Assembly (NCBI RefSeq): GCF_014207965.1
Contig: NZ_JACHLM010000001.1
Span: forward strand, 620,001-684,000
Direction: 5' to 3'
DNA from: Brevundimonas bullata
GTDB lineage: Bacteria > Pseudomonadota > Alphaproteobacteria > Caulobacterales > Caulobacteraceae
DNA: 64,000 bases
Shown: positions 19,711-29,078 of the stretch, piece after piece
Position numbering within the stretch: the first letter of the stretch is position 1
How the letters are laid out: each line of letters opens with the position of its first letter
Translations under genes and position numbers: made by a program
The notes under the pieces: model-generated
Database searches by the model: none
What the model was told of the DNA's origin: nothing
What the model saw: only the letters and a program-made list of their open reading frames with translations

Positions 19711-20130
19711 CTACCAGCGGCGGTCGTAGCGATAGTCGCGACGGTTGTCGTGGCGGTCGCGACGGTCGTAGCGGTCGCGGCCCTGATAGCGGCCGTTGTA
19801 GTAGCCATCGCGGCTGTTGATGCCGTGGTCACGCTCCCAGTGGCCCTGATTCCGGTAGCAGCGGCCGCCGCGGTAATAGTTGCAGCCGTCGCGGTCGCTG
19901 TCCGACGCGACCGCGCCCAGGGCGGCGCCCGCCAAGGCCCCGCCGGCGACATAGCGTCCGTCGCCCTGACCGATCAGAGCGCCCGCCACCCCGCCGACGA
20001 CGGCGCCCAGCACGGCGTCGCGGCCGGTGTTGTCGCGATCGCGGTCGCGATAGGACTGGGCGGCGACCGGAGAAGCGGCCAGCATGGTCAGGGCGATGGC
20101 GCCGACGCCGAGCTTGGAAATGGTCTTCAT
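19711..20130 (-). CDS. Exported glycine-zipper protein with Arg/Tyr/Asp-rich tail
   Basis: The 139-residue product has a Sec signal peptide (cleavage after SPVAA, near residue 24) and no lipobox. It then has a glycine-zipper segment AVLGAVVGGVAGALIG..GGALAGAALGAVA (about 38-72). The C-terminal third is dominated by Arg, Tyr and Asp (for example RDRYDRRDRHDNRRDYRY) and contains two cysteines near CNYYRGGRC. The start ATG at 20128-20130 has GGGAG upstream; the longer upstream extension is rejected. It resembles the first glycine-zipper gene at 13587 in plan but not in anchor type. Function is unknown. Confidence 0.82.
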   Translation of the reverse strand: MKTISKLGVGAIALTMLAASPVAAQSYRDRDRDNTGRDAVLGAVVGGVAGALIGQGDGRYVAGGALAGAALGAVASDSDRDGCNYYRGGRCYRNQGHWERDHGINSRDGYYNGRYQGRDRYDRRDRHDNRRDYRYDRRW

Positions 20131-20254
20131 GGCGGGCTCCCTTCGAAAGCCTGTTGATCCGTTGTCTCCTTTTAGGCCGCGCCCGCTGAACGCTCCCAAG
20201 GGGCCTCGTTCATTTTCCAGTCATCTCGCAGCCAAGATTCGATGGGGCTCGCCC

Positions 20255-20280
20255 TTGACGGTGGGGGGGCCTCCCCCTAA
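20255..20280 (+). promoter_or_regulatory. Candidate heat-shock promoter upstream of groES
   Basis: CTTGAC (20254-20259) is followed after about 17 bases by CCTAA (20276-20280), a loose match to alphaproteobacterial heat-shock (sigma-32) promoters, and lies just upstream of the CIRCE repeat. It was assigned by eye only. Confidence 0.35.
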
Positions 20281-20291
20281 CTCCCATCGGG

Positions 20292-20318
20292 TTAGCACTC
20301 GGGGCGGGCGGCTGCTAA
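20292..20318 (+). promoter_or_regulatory. CIRCE operator (HrcA binding site)
   Basis: A left half-site TTAGCACTC (20292-20300) matching the CIRCE consensus exactly is followed by a 9-base spacer and GGCTGCTAA (20310-20318), which matches GAGTGCTAA at seven of nine positions. It lies 50 bp before the groES start, as expected for HrcA control of groESL. Confidence 0.85.
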
Positions 20319-20367
20319 AGCTGCTGGCTCCGGGGCTTAAACCGACATTCTATTGGGAGATCATCAG

Positions 20368-20655
20368 ATGGCGTTTCGTCCTCTCGGCGACCGCGTGCTG
20401 GTCAAGCGCGTTGAAGAAGAATCCAAGACCAAGGGCGGGATCATCATCCCCGATACGGCCAAGGAAAAGCCCCAGGAAGGCGAAGTCGTCTCCGTCGGCC
20501 CCGGCGTTCGCGATGAATCCGGCAAGGTCAACGCTCTGGAACTGAAGGCTGGCGACCGCATCCTGTTCGGCAAGTGGTCGGGCACGGAAGTGAAGATCGA
20601 CGGCGACGACCTGATCATCATGAAGGAATCCGACGTCCTGGGCGTGCTCTCGTAA
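20368..20655 (+). CDS. groES: Co-chaperonin GroES
   Basis: The 10-kDa lid of the GroEL folding chamber, 95 residues. It begins [20 protein letters not shown] and contains the mobile-loop region [18 protein letters not shown] and the C-terminal [20 protein letters not shown]. The start ATG follows TTGGGAG; a further upstream in-frame start is rejected. It is first in the groES-groEL operon, 53 bp before groEL. A CIRCE operator precedes it, so HrcA repression, and probably heat-shock sigma factor control, is expected. Confidence 0.98.
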   Translation: MAFRPLGDRVLVKRVEEESKTKGGIIIPDTAKEKPQEGEVVSVGPGVRDESGKVNALELKAGDRILFGKWSGTEVKIDGDDLIIMKESDVLGVLS

Positions 20656-20684
20656 GCACTCTAGGTTTCCGGTTTCTCTCGTAA

Positions 20685-22352
<1,668 letters not shown>

Positions 22353-22381
22353 GTCCAAGCCTCCTCACGCTGAGACGACGG

Positions 22382-22416
22382 AAGGGCGGGATCGAAAGGT
22401 CCCGCCCTTTCTTTTT
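22382..22416 (+). terminator. Intrinsic terminator of groESL
   Basis: A perfect 10-bp stem AAGGGCGGGA / TCCCGCCCTT (22382-22391 and 22400-22409) with an 8-base loop is followed by TCTTTTT. Confidence 0.92.
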
Positions 22417-22586
22417 CCTTCTCCCCTTGAGGGAGAAGGTGGGCGCCGGAGGCGCTCGGATGAGGGGTGTGAGCGCGACGTATCGCTAGGTGTCGTCACG
22501 CCTCGACTTTCCAATTTTCAGAGGCGGTGCCGACACCCCTCATCCGTCATGCGGCGCATGACACCTTCTCCCTCAAGGGGAGAAGG
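22417..22586. repeat. 170-bp palindromic MITE-like element
   Basis: The ends CCTTCTCCCCTTGAGGGAG.. (22417-22441) and the matching reverse complement (22562-22586) are a perfect 25-base inverted repeat. Inner blocks (GGATGAGGGGTGT at about 22458-22470 and ACACCCCTCATCC at about 22533-22545) are also inverted. Each end is itself a small palindrome. It begins directly after the groESL terminator and ends one base before the stop codon of the LysR gene. No coding potential is seen inside. It resembles abundant palindromic intergenic repeats of alphaproteobacteria. Confidence 0.85.
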
Positions 22587-22587
22587 A

Positions 22588-23532
22588 TCAGGAACCAACC
22601 TCCCCCACTTCCCGTCCCGCCAGCCGCGCGCCCTCCACCACGGCGGGGTCCGCCCGCGCCGTGTCGAGCAGCCAGTCGCGGAAGCGGGCGATCTTGGGGG
22701 TCAGGCGGCGGGCGGGCGGGTAGCAGATCCAGTAGCCCTCGGCCAAGGCGACCGTCTGATCGAAGGGCCGGACCAGCAGGCCGCGCTCCAGTTCGCGGGC
22801 GTAGAGGATGGGCGAGCCGAGAGCCACGCCCTGATCGCCCAGGGCCGCCGCCACCTCCATGGCCTGGTTGTCGGCGGTCAGACGCGGCGGCGGGGCCGTG
22901 TCGGCGGGCGAGACCTCGGCGGCAGCGAACCAGGCGGCCCATTCGCGCGGCTCGCCGACCAGATGGGCGCGCTTCAGGTCGGCGGGGATCTTCAGGTCCA
23001 GCCGGTCGCGCATGGCGGGGGTGCACAGGGGGGTGAAGACGGCGGGCATCAGGAAGCGGCTCTCCAGCCCCGCCCACTGACCCGAGCCGAACCGCAAGGC
23101 CACGTCCAGCCCGTCGGCGCCCAGCATCGACAGGGTGGGGCTGGTGTCCACCCGCACCGCCAGATCGGGGTTGTCCAATTGGAACGACCCCAGCCGCGTC
23201 GCCAGCCACTGGGTCGCCAGGGTCTGAAGCGTGGTGATGGCCAGCACGCCCTGATCGGCCTCGACCACGTCGGCCACGGCGCGCCGCAACAGGGTCATGG
23301 CCTCGATCGAGGCCGTGGCCAGCCGCTCGCCCTCCGGCGTCAGCGACACCTGGCGCACGCCGCGCACGAACAGGGGGCGGTCCAGCCTCTGCTCCAGGTC
23401 GCGGATGCGCCAGCTGACCGCCGCCTGGCTCATGCCCAGGGCCTCGGCGGCGCGGGTGAAGCTGAGCAGGCGCGCGGCGGTCTCGAACACCCTCAAGGCG
23501 TCGACGGGAATGCGAGACAGGATATCATTCAT
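22588..23532 (-). CDS. LysR-family transcriptional regulator (GcvA-like)
   Basis: The 314-residue product has the N-terminal winged helix-turn-helix of LysR regulators: LRVFETAARLLSFTRAAEAL, then MSQAAVSWRIRDLEQRL and RPLFVRG, about residues 10-60. The effector-binding domain follows, beginning near 90. The pattern is closest to the GcvA subgroup. I choose the ATG at 23530-23532; a TTG two codons upstream is unlikely. It is divergent from the 48-residue protein at 23622, and LysR proteins often control a divergent neighbour. The inducer is unknown. The 3' end abuts a palindromic repeat element. Confidence 0.92.
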   Translation of the reverse strand: MNDILSRIPVDALRVFETAARLLSFTRAAEALGMSQAAVSWRIRDLEQRLDRPLFVRGVRQVSLTPEGERLATASIEAMTLLRRAVADVVEADQGVLAITTLQTLATQWLATRLGSFQLDNPDLAVRVDTSPTLSMLGADGLDVALRFGSGQWAGLESRFLMPAVFTPLCTPAMRDRLDLKIPADLKRAHLVGEPREWAAWFAAAEVSPADTAPPPRLTADNQAMEVAAALGDQGVALGSPILYARELERGLLVRPFDQTVALAEGYWICYPPARRLTPKIARFRDWLLDTARADPAVVEGARLAGREVGEVGS

Positions 23533-23621
23533 AAGCAAGCCTTATGCGTTGACCCTGTTGTCTCGTTTGTGAACGCCCGCCGTCAACTGCATATTCAGGC
23601 CTCAAGAAAGGAGGACGACCG

Positions 23622-23768
23622 ATGGACTACATTTACAGCACTCATAAGGAACCCGCGTGGGGCTGGATCGGCGCCCTGCTGGACGCCCGCAAGGCCGCCG
23701 CGCCCGTCGCGAACCCGCTGGCCGCCAAGCCTGCGCCGCGCCTGCGTCCCCGCCGCGCCGCCGCCTGA
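23622..23768 (+). CDS. 48-residue protein divergent from LysR gene
   Basis: The start ATG is preceded by AAAGGAGGACGACCG, the strongest Shine-Dalgarno I noticed in the window. The product begins MDYIYSTHKEPAWGWIGALL and ends in an Ala/Pro/Arg-rich tail. It is basic, with no clear membrane helix or cysteine. A 15-bp hairpin with two mismatches followed by TCCTTCCTT lies 5-50 bp after the stop, so the gene has the signals of an independent transcript. I recognise no family. It is comparable in size and position to the small basic proteins often divergent from GcvA-like regulators in alphaproteobacteria, but I see no clear DUF1127 match. Confidence 0.65.
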   Translation: MDYIYSTHKEPAWGWIGALLDARKAAAPVANPLAAKPAPRLRPRRAAA

Positions 23769-23772
23769 CCAG

Positions 23773-23816
23773 CCGACCGCCGCGCCGCGACACGGCGTCG
23801 CGGTCGGTCCTTCCTT
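23773..23816 (+). terminator. Probable terminator after the 48-residue protein
   Basis: CCGACCGC..CGCCG (23773-23787) pairs with 23793-23807 at 13 of 15 positions around a 5-base loop, followed by a T-rich stretch TCCTTCCTT. Confidence 0.6.
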
Positions 23817-23891
23817 CGCCGGAACGGTTTGCGCCGCTCCGGCGACCTTGGCCATAAGAACCCCTTCATCGTCACCGAGGGGGCTCCGCCG

Positions 23892-25535
23892 ATGCGCCGC
23901 ACCAAGAATTTCCCGACCTTCGCCGCCGCCGCTGCTCTGGCCGCCGTCAGCCTGAGCGTCGCCATGCCCGCCGAGGCGCAGTCGCGTCGCGCAGCCAGCG
24001 CCGAAGCGCCTGCGTCCCTGACGCCCCGCGCCGCCCCCGCCGTGCAGCGCGCCGTGACCTTCGCCGCCACGCCCGGCCAGGCCTCGGGCGCCCTGGTCCT
24101 GCCGCTGGGCGCCGAGGCCGACCTGGCGACGCGCGGCGCCGCCCTGAGCCCCGCCGTGCGTGAGGCGATCGCCGCCGCCCTGACCGCCGCCCGCTTTGAC
24201 TACAAGGCGCGCCAGACGCTCAGCCTGCATGGCGTCGGCGGCTGGGACCGCATCCTGATCGTCGGCCTGCCCGCTGACGCCAAGCCCGCCGACAGCCAGA
24301 CCGCCGGAACCGTCGTGGGCCGGGCCCTGATCGCCCAGCCCGGCGCGATGACCGTCCTGACCGCCGGCCTGTCCGCCGACAGCGCCGCCGAGCTGGCTGC
24401 GGGCCTCGGCCTCGGCCAGTACCGCTCGGACCTGCACCGCACCACGGGCCGCGACGCCGCCGCGCCGGGCGGGATCATAGTGGTCGCCGATGACGTGTCC
24501 GGCGCTCAGGCCGCCTGGCGGCGCGGCGCGGCCCTGGTCGAGGCCATGGCCTGGACCCGCGACGTGTCGAACGAACCCGCCAACGTCATCTATCCCGAGA
24601 GCTTCGTCGAGCGCGCCCGCGCCGCCTTCGCCGGCCTGCCCGGCGTCGAGATCGAGGTGCTGGACGTGCCGGCCATGCAGGCCCTCGGCATGGGTTCGCT
24701 GCTCGGCGTCGGTCAGGGCTCCGCGCGCCCGCCGCGCCTGCTGGTGGTCCGCTACAAGGGACGGGGCGCGCCCGAGGCCGGCCCGATCGCCCTGCTGGGC
24801 AAGGGCATCACGTTCGATTCCGGCGGCATCTCGATCAAGCCGGGCGCCAATATGGGCAATATGAAGATGGACATGTCGGGCGCCGCCAGCGTCGTCGGCG
24901 CCGTGCTGGCCCTGGCCAAGGCGGGCGCGCCGGTCGACGTGGCCGCCGTCGCGGCCCTGGCCGAAAACATGCCCGACGCCAACGCCATCCGGCCCGGCGA
25001 CGTCCTGACCGCCATGAACGGCAAGACCATCGAGGTCATCTCCACCGACGCCGAGGGGCGTCTGGTCCTGGCCGACGCCGTGGTCTGGGCCGACACACGC
25101 CTGAACCCCGCCGCCATCGTCGATGTGGCCACCCTGACCGGCTCGGTCGGCGGCGCCCTGGGCAATGACTACGCCGGCCTGTTCAGCCGCCACGACGCCC
25201 TGGCCGACCAGCTGAAAACGGCGGGCGATGCCACCGGCGAGCGCCTGTGGCGCCTGCCGCTGCACCCCTCCTATGCAGGCGCCACCAGCAGCCCCATCGC
25301 CGACATCAAGAACTCGGGCGAAGGCGGCGCGGGCGCGGGCACAGGCGCCCACTTCATCGGCTATTTCGCCCGGCCAGAAACGCCCTGGGCGCATCTGGAC
25401 ATCGCCAACATGGCCTATGGCGGCGCCAGCGACGTCAAGCCGGCGGGCTCGGCGGGCTTCAGCGTGCGTCTGCTGGAACGCTTCGTGCGCGACTTCCAGC
25501 CGGTGGCCAAGGTGAAGGGAACCGGCGGCTTCTAG
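23892..25535 (+). CDS. Exported leucyl aminopeptidase (M17)
   Basis: The 547-residue product begins with a signal peptide (MRRTKNFPTFAAAAALAAVS..MPAEA), unlike the cytoplasmic PepA/PepB enzymes. The C-terminal catalytic domain carries the M17 metal and active-site blocks GKGITFDSGGISIKPG, KMDMSGAA and STDAEGRLVLADA, where the family NTDAEGRL reads STDAEGRL. Two zinc ions and release of N-terminal residues are expected. The ATG at 23892 keeps a compact signal peptide and has GAGGGGG upstream; the in-frame start at 23829 is rejected. It is convergent with the GreA-like gene, 13 bp away. Confidence 0.92.
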   Translation: MRRTKNFPTFAAAAALAAVSLSVAMPAEAQSRRAASAEAPASLTPRAAPAVQRAVTFAATPGQASGALVLPLGAEADLATRGAALSPAVREAIAAALTAARFDYKARQTLSLHGVGGWDRILIVGLPADAKPADSQTAGTVVGRALIAQPGAMTVLTAGLSADSAAELAAGLGLGQYRSDLHRTTGRDAAAPGGIIVVADDVSGAQAAWRRGAALVEAMAWTRDVSNEPANVIYPESFVERARAAFAGLPGVEIEVLDVPAMQALGMGSLLGVGQGSARPPRLLVVRYKGRGAPEAGPIALLGKGITFDSGGISIKPGANMGNMKMDMSGAASVVGAVLALAKAGAPVDVAAVAALAENMPDANAIRPGDVLTAMNGKTIEVISTDAEGRLVLADAVVWADTRLNPAAIVDVATLTGSVGGALGNDYAGLFSRHDALADQLKTAGDATGERLWRLPLHPSYAGATSSPIADIKNSGEGGAGAGTGAHFIGYFARPETPWAHLDIANMAYGGASDVKPAGSAGFSVRLLERFVRDFQPVAKVKGTGGF

Positions 25536-25548
25536 GCCGCCCTAACCT

Positions 25549-26025
25549 CTAGTCGACGGCGACGATCTCGACCGACTGGCCCGCCACGGTCGCCTCGTCG
25601 CCAACCCGCTTGCCCATCAGGGCGCGGGCCAGGGGCGAGACGTGGCTGACCGAGCCCTGGGCCGGATCGGCCTCGTCCTCGCCGACGATGCGCCAGGTCT
25701 GGGTGCGGCCGTCCTCGCGCTCGATGGTGACTGAGCCGCCGAAGCGCACCCGACCGTCCGACTTGGTCTCCAGCAGCTGGGCCGAGGCCCGCCGCGCCGA
25801 CCAGTAGCGCAGGTCGCGCGTGGCCCGGGCCATGGCCGTGCGGTCCGCCTCGATCGAGCCCTTGGCCTGGGCCGCCGAATAGGCCGCTCGCGCCGAGGCC
25901 AGCTCAGCCTCGATCGCGGCCATCCCCTCGGGCGTGACATGGTTCGGATGGGGCGAGATCGGGCGGTCCACCAGGTCGGCGGCCGTGGCTTCCAGATCTT
26001 CTTCTCGGGTGAAGGCGACGCTCAT
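25549..26025 (-). CDS. GreA/GreB-family protein with altered coiled-coil tip
   Basis: The 158-residue product has the two-part Gre layout. An N-terminal coiled coil (about 27-90) begins HPNHVTPEGMAAIEAEL, and a C-terminal FKBP-like domain has VRFGGSVTIERE, WRIVGEDEADP, SHVSPLARALMGKRVGD and EIVAVD. These match GreA closely at the C-terminus. The coiled-coil tip that inserts into the RNA polymerase channel reads G-S-I-E-A-D where GreA has G-D-L-K-E-N, so the canonical catalytic Asp is replaced. It may be a Gre homolog that binds polymerase without full cleavage stimulation. It is divergent from the flavoprotein gene with 48 bp between starts. Confidence 0.85.
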   Translation of the reverse strand: MSVAFTREEDLEATAADLVDRPISPHPNHVTPEGMAAIEAELASARAAYSAAQAKGSIEADRTAMARATRDLRYWSARRASAQLLETKSDGRVRFGGSVTIEREDGRTQTWRIVGEDEADPAQGSVSHVSPLARALMGKRVGDEATVAGQSVEIVAVD

Positions 26026-26073
26026 GATGACACAGCGTATGCCGTTCGCGGACGTTCCGGTCTAGAAGAGCCG

Positions 26074-27300
26074 ATGACCGACGCTCCTTCCTCCGCCCCC
26101 TCTACCGTAACCGTGATCGGCGCCGGCCCCGCCGGGCTGATGGCCGCTGAGCGCCTGGCCTCTGCGGGTCTGCGCGTCACGGTCCATGAGCGCATGCCCT
26201 CGGTCGGGCGCAAGTTCCTGCTGGCCGGTCGCGGCGGACTGAACCTGACCCATTCGGAGCCGCTGGCGCCCTTCCTCGACCGCTACGACGCCCCGGCCCG
26301 TGAGCGGGTCGCCGAATGGCTGGCCGCCTTTTCCCCCGCCGATCTGACCGCCTGGGCCGAGGGGTTGGGGCAGGAGACCTTTGTCGGCTCGTCGGGCCGG
26401 GTCTTTCCCCGAACGATGAAGGCCTCGCCCCTGCTGCGAGCCTGGCTGACGCGGCTGGAGAGCCTCGGCGTCGAGATCCGCGTCCGCTCACGCTGGACCG
26501 GCTGGAAGGACGGGGCTTTGAGCTTCGACACGCCCGAGGGCGAACAGCTGGAGCAACCTGACGCCGTAATTCTGGCGCTGGGCGGGGCCAGCTGGGCCCG
26601 GATGGGCTCCGACGCCGCCTGGGTCCCAGAACTGGAGACGGCGGGCGTGGCCGTCGCCCCCTTCCAGCCCTCCAACGTCGGCTTCGACGTCGCCTGGTCG
26701 CCCCTGCTGCGCGAGCGCTTCGCCGGTCAGCCGATCAAGGGCGTGGCCCTGACCCACGCCGGACGCACCGTGCGCGGCGAGGCCATGATCGCCGCCTATG
26801 GCATTGAGGGCGGCGGCGTCTATGCCCTGTCGGCCGATCTGCGCGACGCCATCGCCCGTGACGGCAAGGCCGAGCTGACGCTGGACTTGCGCCCCGCCAT
26901 CAGCCGCCAGGCCCTGACCCAGAAGCTGCTGAAGCCGCGCGGCAAGGACAGCCTGTCGAACTGGCTGCGCAAGATTCTTCATCTGGACCCCGCCGCCATC
27001 GCCCTGCTGCGTGAGGGCGGACCTCTGCCGAGCGAGCCCGGCCCTCTGGCCGCGCGCATCAAAGGGGTGACCCTGACCCTGACCGGCGTTCAGGGCCTGA
27101 GCCGCGCCATCTCCTCGGCGGGCGGCGTGACGCTGGACGCCGTGGACGACCATTTGATGCTCAAGGCCAAGCCCGGCGTTTTCGTGGCGGGCGAGATGCT
27201 GGACTGGGAGGCGCCGACCGGCGGCTATCTGCTGCAGGCCGCCTTCGCCTCGGGCGCCGTGGCCGCCAACGGCGCAGCGGCCTGGCTAAAGGCGCGCTGA
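26074..27300 (+). CDS. NAD(P)/FAD-dependent oxidoreductase (BaiN/RdsA-like flavoprotein)
   Basis: The 408-residue product has a Rossmann FAD-binding motif near the N-terminus (VTVIGAGPAGLMAAERLASAG, about 15-35). It is followed by the family block GRKFLLAGRGGLNLTHSEP and a C-terminal FAD block FVAGEMLDWEAPTGGYLLQ. This is the HI0933-like flavoprotein family, specifically the shorter TIGR03862 type by pattern. The physiological substrate is unknown. The start ATG (26074) is chosen because the conserved dinucleotide-binding strand begins soon after it. It has only a weak AGAAGAG ribosome binding site. It is divergent from the GreA-like gene. Confidence 0.9.
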   Translation: MTDAPSSAPSTVTVIGAGPAGLMAAERLASAGLRVTVHERMPSVGRKFLLAGRGGLNLTHSEPLAPFLDRYDAPARERVAEWLAAFSPADLTAWAEGLGQETFVGSSGRVFPRTMKASPLLRAWLTRLESLGVEIRVRSRWTGWKDGALSFDTPEGEQLEQPDAVILALGGASWARMGSDAAWVPELETAGVAVAPFQPSNVGFDVAWSPLLRERFAGQPIKGVALTHAGRTVRGEAMIAAYGIEGGGVYALSADLRDAIARDGKAELTLDLRPAISRQALTQKLLKPRGKDSLSNWLRKILHLDPAAIALLREGGPLPSEPGPLAARIKGVTLTLTGVQGLSRAISSAGGVTLDAVDDHLMLKAKPGVFVAGEMLDWEAPTGGYLLQAAFASGAVAANGAAAWLKAR

Positions 27301-27382
27301 TCGACCAGGGGCGGGGGTCGACAGCGAGGCTGGGAGGGGGCAGCGTGGCGGCTCCCCTTTAGCCGCCGTTCGAGTGCGCCTC

Positions 27383-29047
27383 ATGTCGATGCCCCGTTAC
27401 GCCGCCACGCTCGGCCTGATCGCCGTGCTGATGACCTCGACCTCGGCACTGGCCCATATGGCGCCCCAGACCGCGCCGGGTCGCGTCGATCCGGCCCGGC
27501 TGAACGAGGCGACGCGGGTTCTGGCCTCGGACGAATTAGAGGGCCGCGCCCCGGTCACGCCGGGCGAGGACAGGACCATCGCCTGGCTGACGGAACAGTT
27601 TCAGGCCCTGGGGCTGGAGCCCGGCGGTCCGGACGGATCTTGGGTCCAGGTGGCCCAGGTCAGCCGCACCAGGCAGGACGGCCCCGCGACCATCAGCGTG
27701 ACCAGCAAGAGCCAGACCATGGCCCTGAACCGCGCCACGGACGTCATCGTCTCGTCGGACCGGCCGGTCAGCCACGTGACCCTGACCGATGCGCCCCTGG
27801 TCTTCGTCGGCTATGGCGTCGATGCGCCGGAGCGCGGCTGGGACGACTACAAGGGCGTCGATCTGCGCGGCAAGATCATGCTGGTCCTGGTCAACGACCC
27901 CGACTTCGGCGCGCCGGAAGGCCACCCGGTGGCGGGCAAGTTCGACGGTCAGGCCATGACCTTCGCCGGACGCTGGACCTACAAGTTCCAGGAGGCGGCG
28001 GCGCAGGGGGCGGCTGGGGTTCTGGTCATCCATGACACCGCTGGCGCGGGCTATCCCTGGTCGACGCTGGAGAATTCCTCGACCGCGCCCAAGTTCGACA
28101 TCGTCCGCGCCGACCCGGACAAGGAGCGGGTGGCGGCGCAGGGCTGGATCCAGGGTCCGGTCGCTGAAAAGCTGTTCCAGGACGCCGGCCTCGACTTCGC
28201 GGCGCTGAAGGATCAGGCGCGCACCCCCCAGTTCCAGCCGGTCACGCTGGACGGGGTGACCCTGTCGATCGACTTCGGCCAGACCGCCGACCGGGTCGAG
28301 ACGCGCAACGTCATCGCCCGCCTGCCGGGCACGACCCACCCGGACGAGACCGTCATGTTCGGCGCCCACTGGGACGCCTATGGCCGCGCCACGCCCAAGG
28401 GGGGCGACGACATCTATAACGGCGCCGTGGACAATGCGACCGGCGTGGCGGCGGTGCTGGAGCTGGCGCGCCTGTTCGCCGAGGGGCCGCGCCCCCAACG
28501 CTCGACGGTCTTCGTCAGCTGGGCGGCTGAGGAGACAGGGCTGCTGGGGGCCGAATACTACGCCGCCAACCCGGTCTGGCCGCTTGAGACGACGGTGGCC
28601 AACATCAATATGGACAGCCTGCTGCCGGGGACCGAGATCGACCCCAATATCGTGGTCATCGGCGCGGGCAAGAATGATCTGGACGACCGGCTGGCCGTAC
28701 TGGCGGGCCGCGAAGGCCGCCGCCTGATCCCCGATCCGGCGCCCCAGGCCGGGGCCTTCTATCGCTCGGACCACTTCCCGCTGGCGAGGAAGGGCGTCCC
28801 CGCCCTGTTCGCCGCCGCCGGCTTCACCGGCCACAACACCGCCAGCCGCGACTACGTCGCCAACCGCTATCATCAGCCCACGGACGAATGGACGCCGGAG
28901 TGGAAGATGGACGCCGCCGCCGCCGATGTGCAGCTGCTGTATGAGGTCGGCGCCGCCCTGGCCAACTCGCGCGACTGGCCCGCGTGGAAGCCGGGCGACG
29001 AATTCGCGGCGGCGCGCAACGCCTCGGCAGATGCGCGCAAGCCGTGA
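27383..29047 (+). CDS. Exported M28-family metallopeptidase with PA domain
   Basis: The product is about 554 residues with a signal peptide (cleavage near ALA-HM), an N-terminal helical part, a protease-associated insert (about 130-260; VFVGYGVDAPERGWDDYKG..LRGKIMLVLV), and an M28 catalytic domain. The two-zinc ligands are visible in order: FGAHWDAYG (His, Asp), DNATGVAAVLELA (Asp), WAAEETGLLGAEYY (Glu-Glu), NINMDSL (Asp) and YRSDHFPLARKGVP (His). It is likely a periplasmic or surface aminopeptidase. The start is uncertain: GTG at 27374 or ATG at 27383, with no strong ribosome binding site for either; I use the ATG. Confidence 0.92.
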   Translation: MSMPRYAATLGLIAVLMTSTSALAHMAPQTAPGRVDPARLNEATRVLASDELEGRAPVTPGEDRTIAWLTEQFQALGLEPGGPDGSWVQVAQVSRTRQDGPATISVTSKSQTMALNRATDVIVSSDRPVSHVTLTDAPLVFVGYGVDAPERGWDDYKGVDLRGKIMLVLVNDPDFGAPEGHPVAGKFDGQAMTFAGRWTYKFQEAAAQGAAGVLVIHDTAGAGYPWSTLENSSTAPKFDIVRADPDKERVAAQGWIQGPVAEKLFQDAGLDFAALKDQARTPQFQPVTLDGVTLSIDFGQTADRVETRNVIARLPGTTHPDETVMFGAHWDAYGRATPKGGDDIYNGAVDNATGVAAVLELARLFAEGPRPQRSTVFVSWAAEETGLLGAEYYAANPVWPLETTVANINMDSLLPGTEIDPNIVVIGAGKNDLDDRLAVLAGREGRRLIPDPAPQAGAFYRSDHFPLARKGVPALFAAAGFTGHNTASRDYVANRYHQPTDEWTPEWKMDAAAADVQLLYEVGAALANSRDWPAWKPGDEFAAARNASADARKP

Positions 29048-29078
29048 CCCCGACCGCCTGACGCGCTAGACCGCCGCC

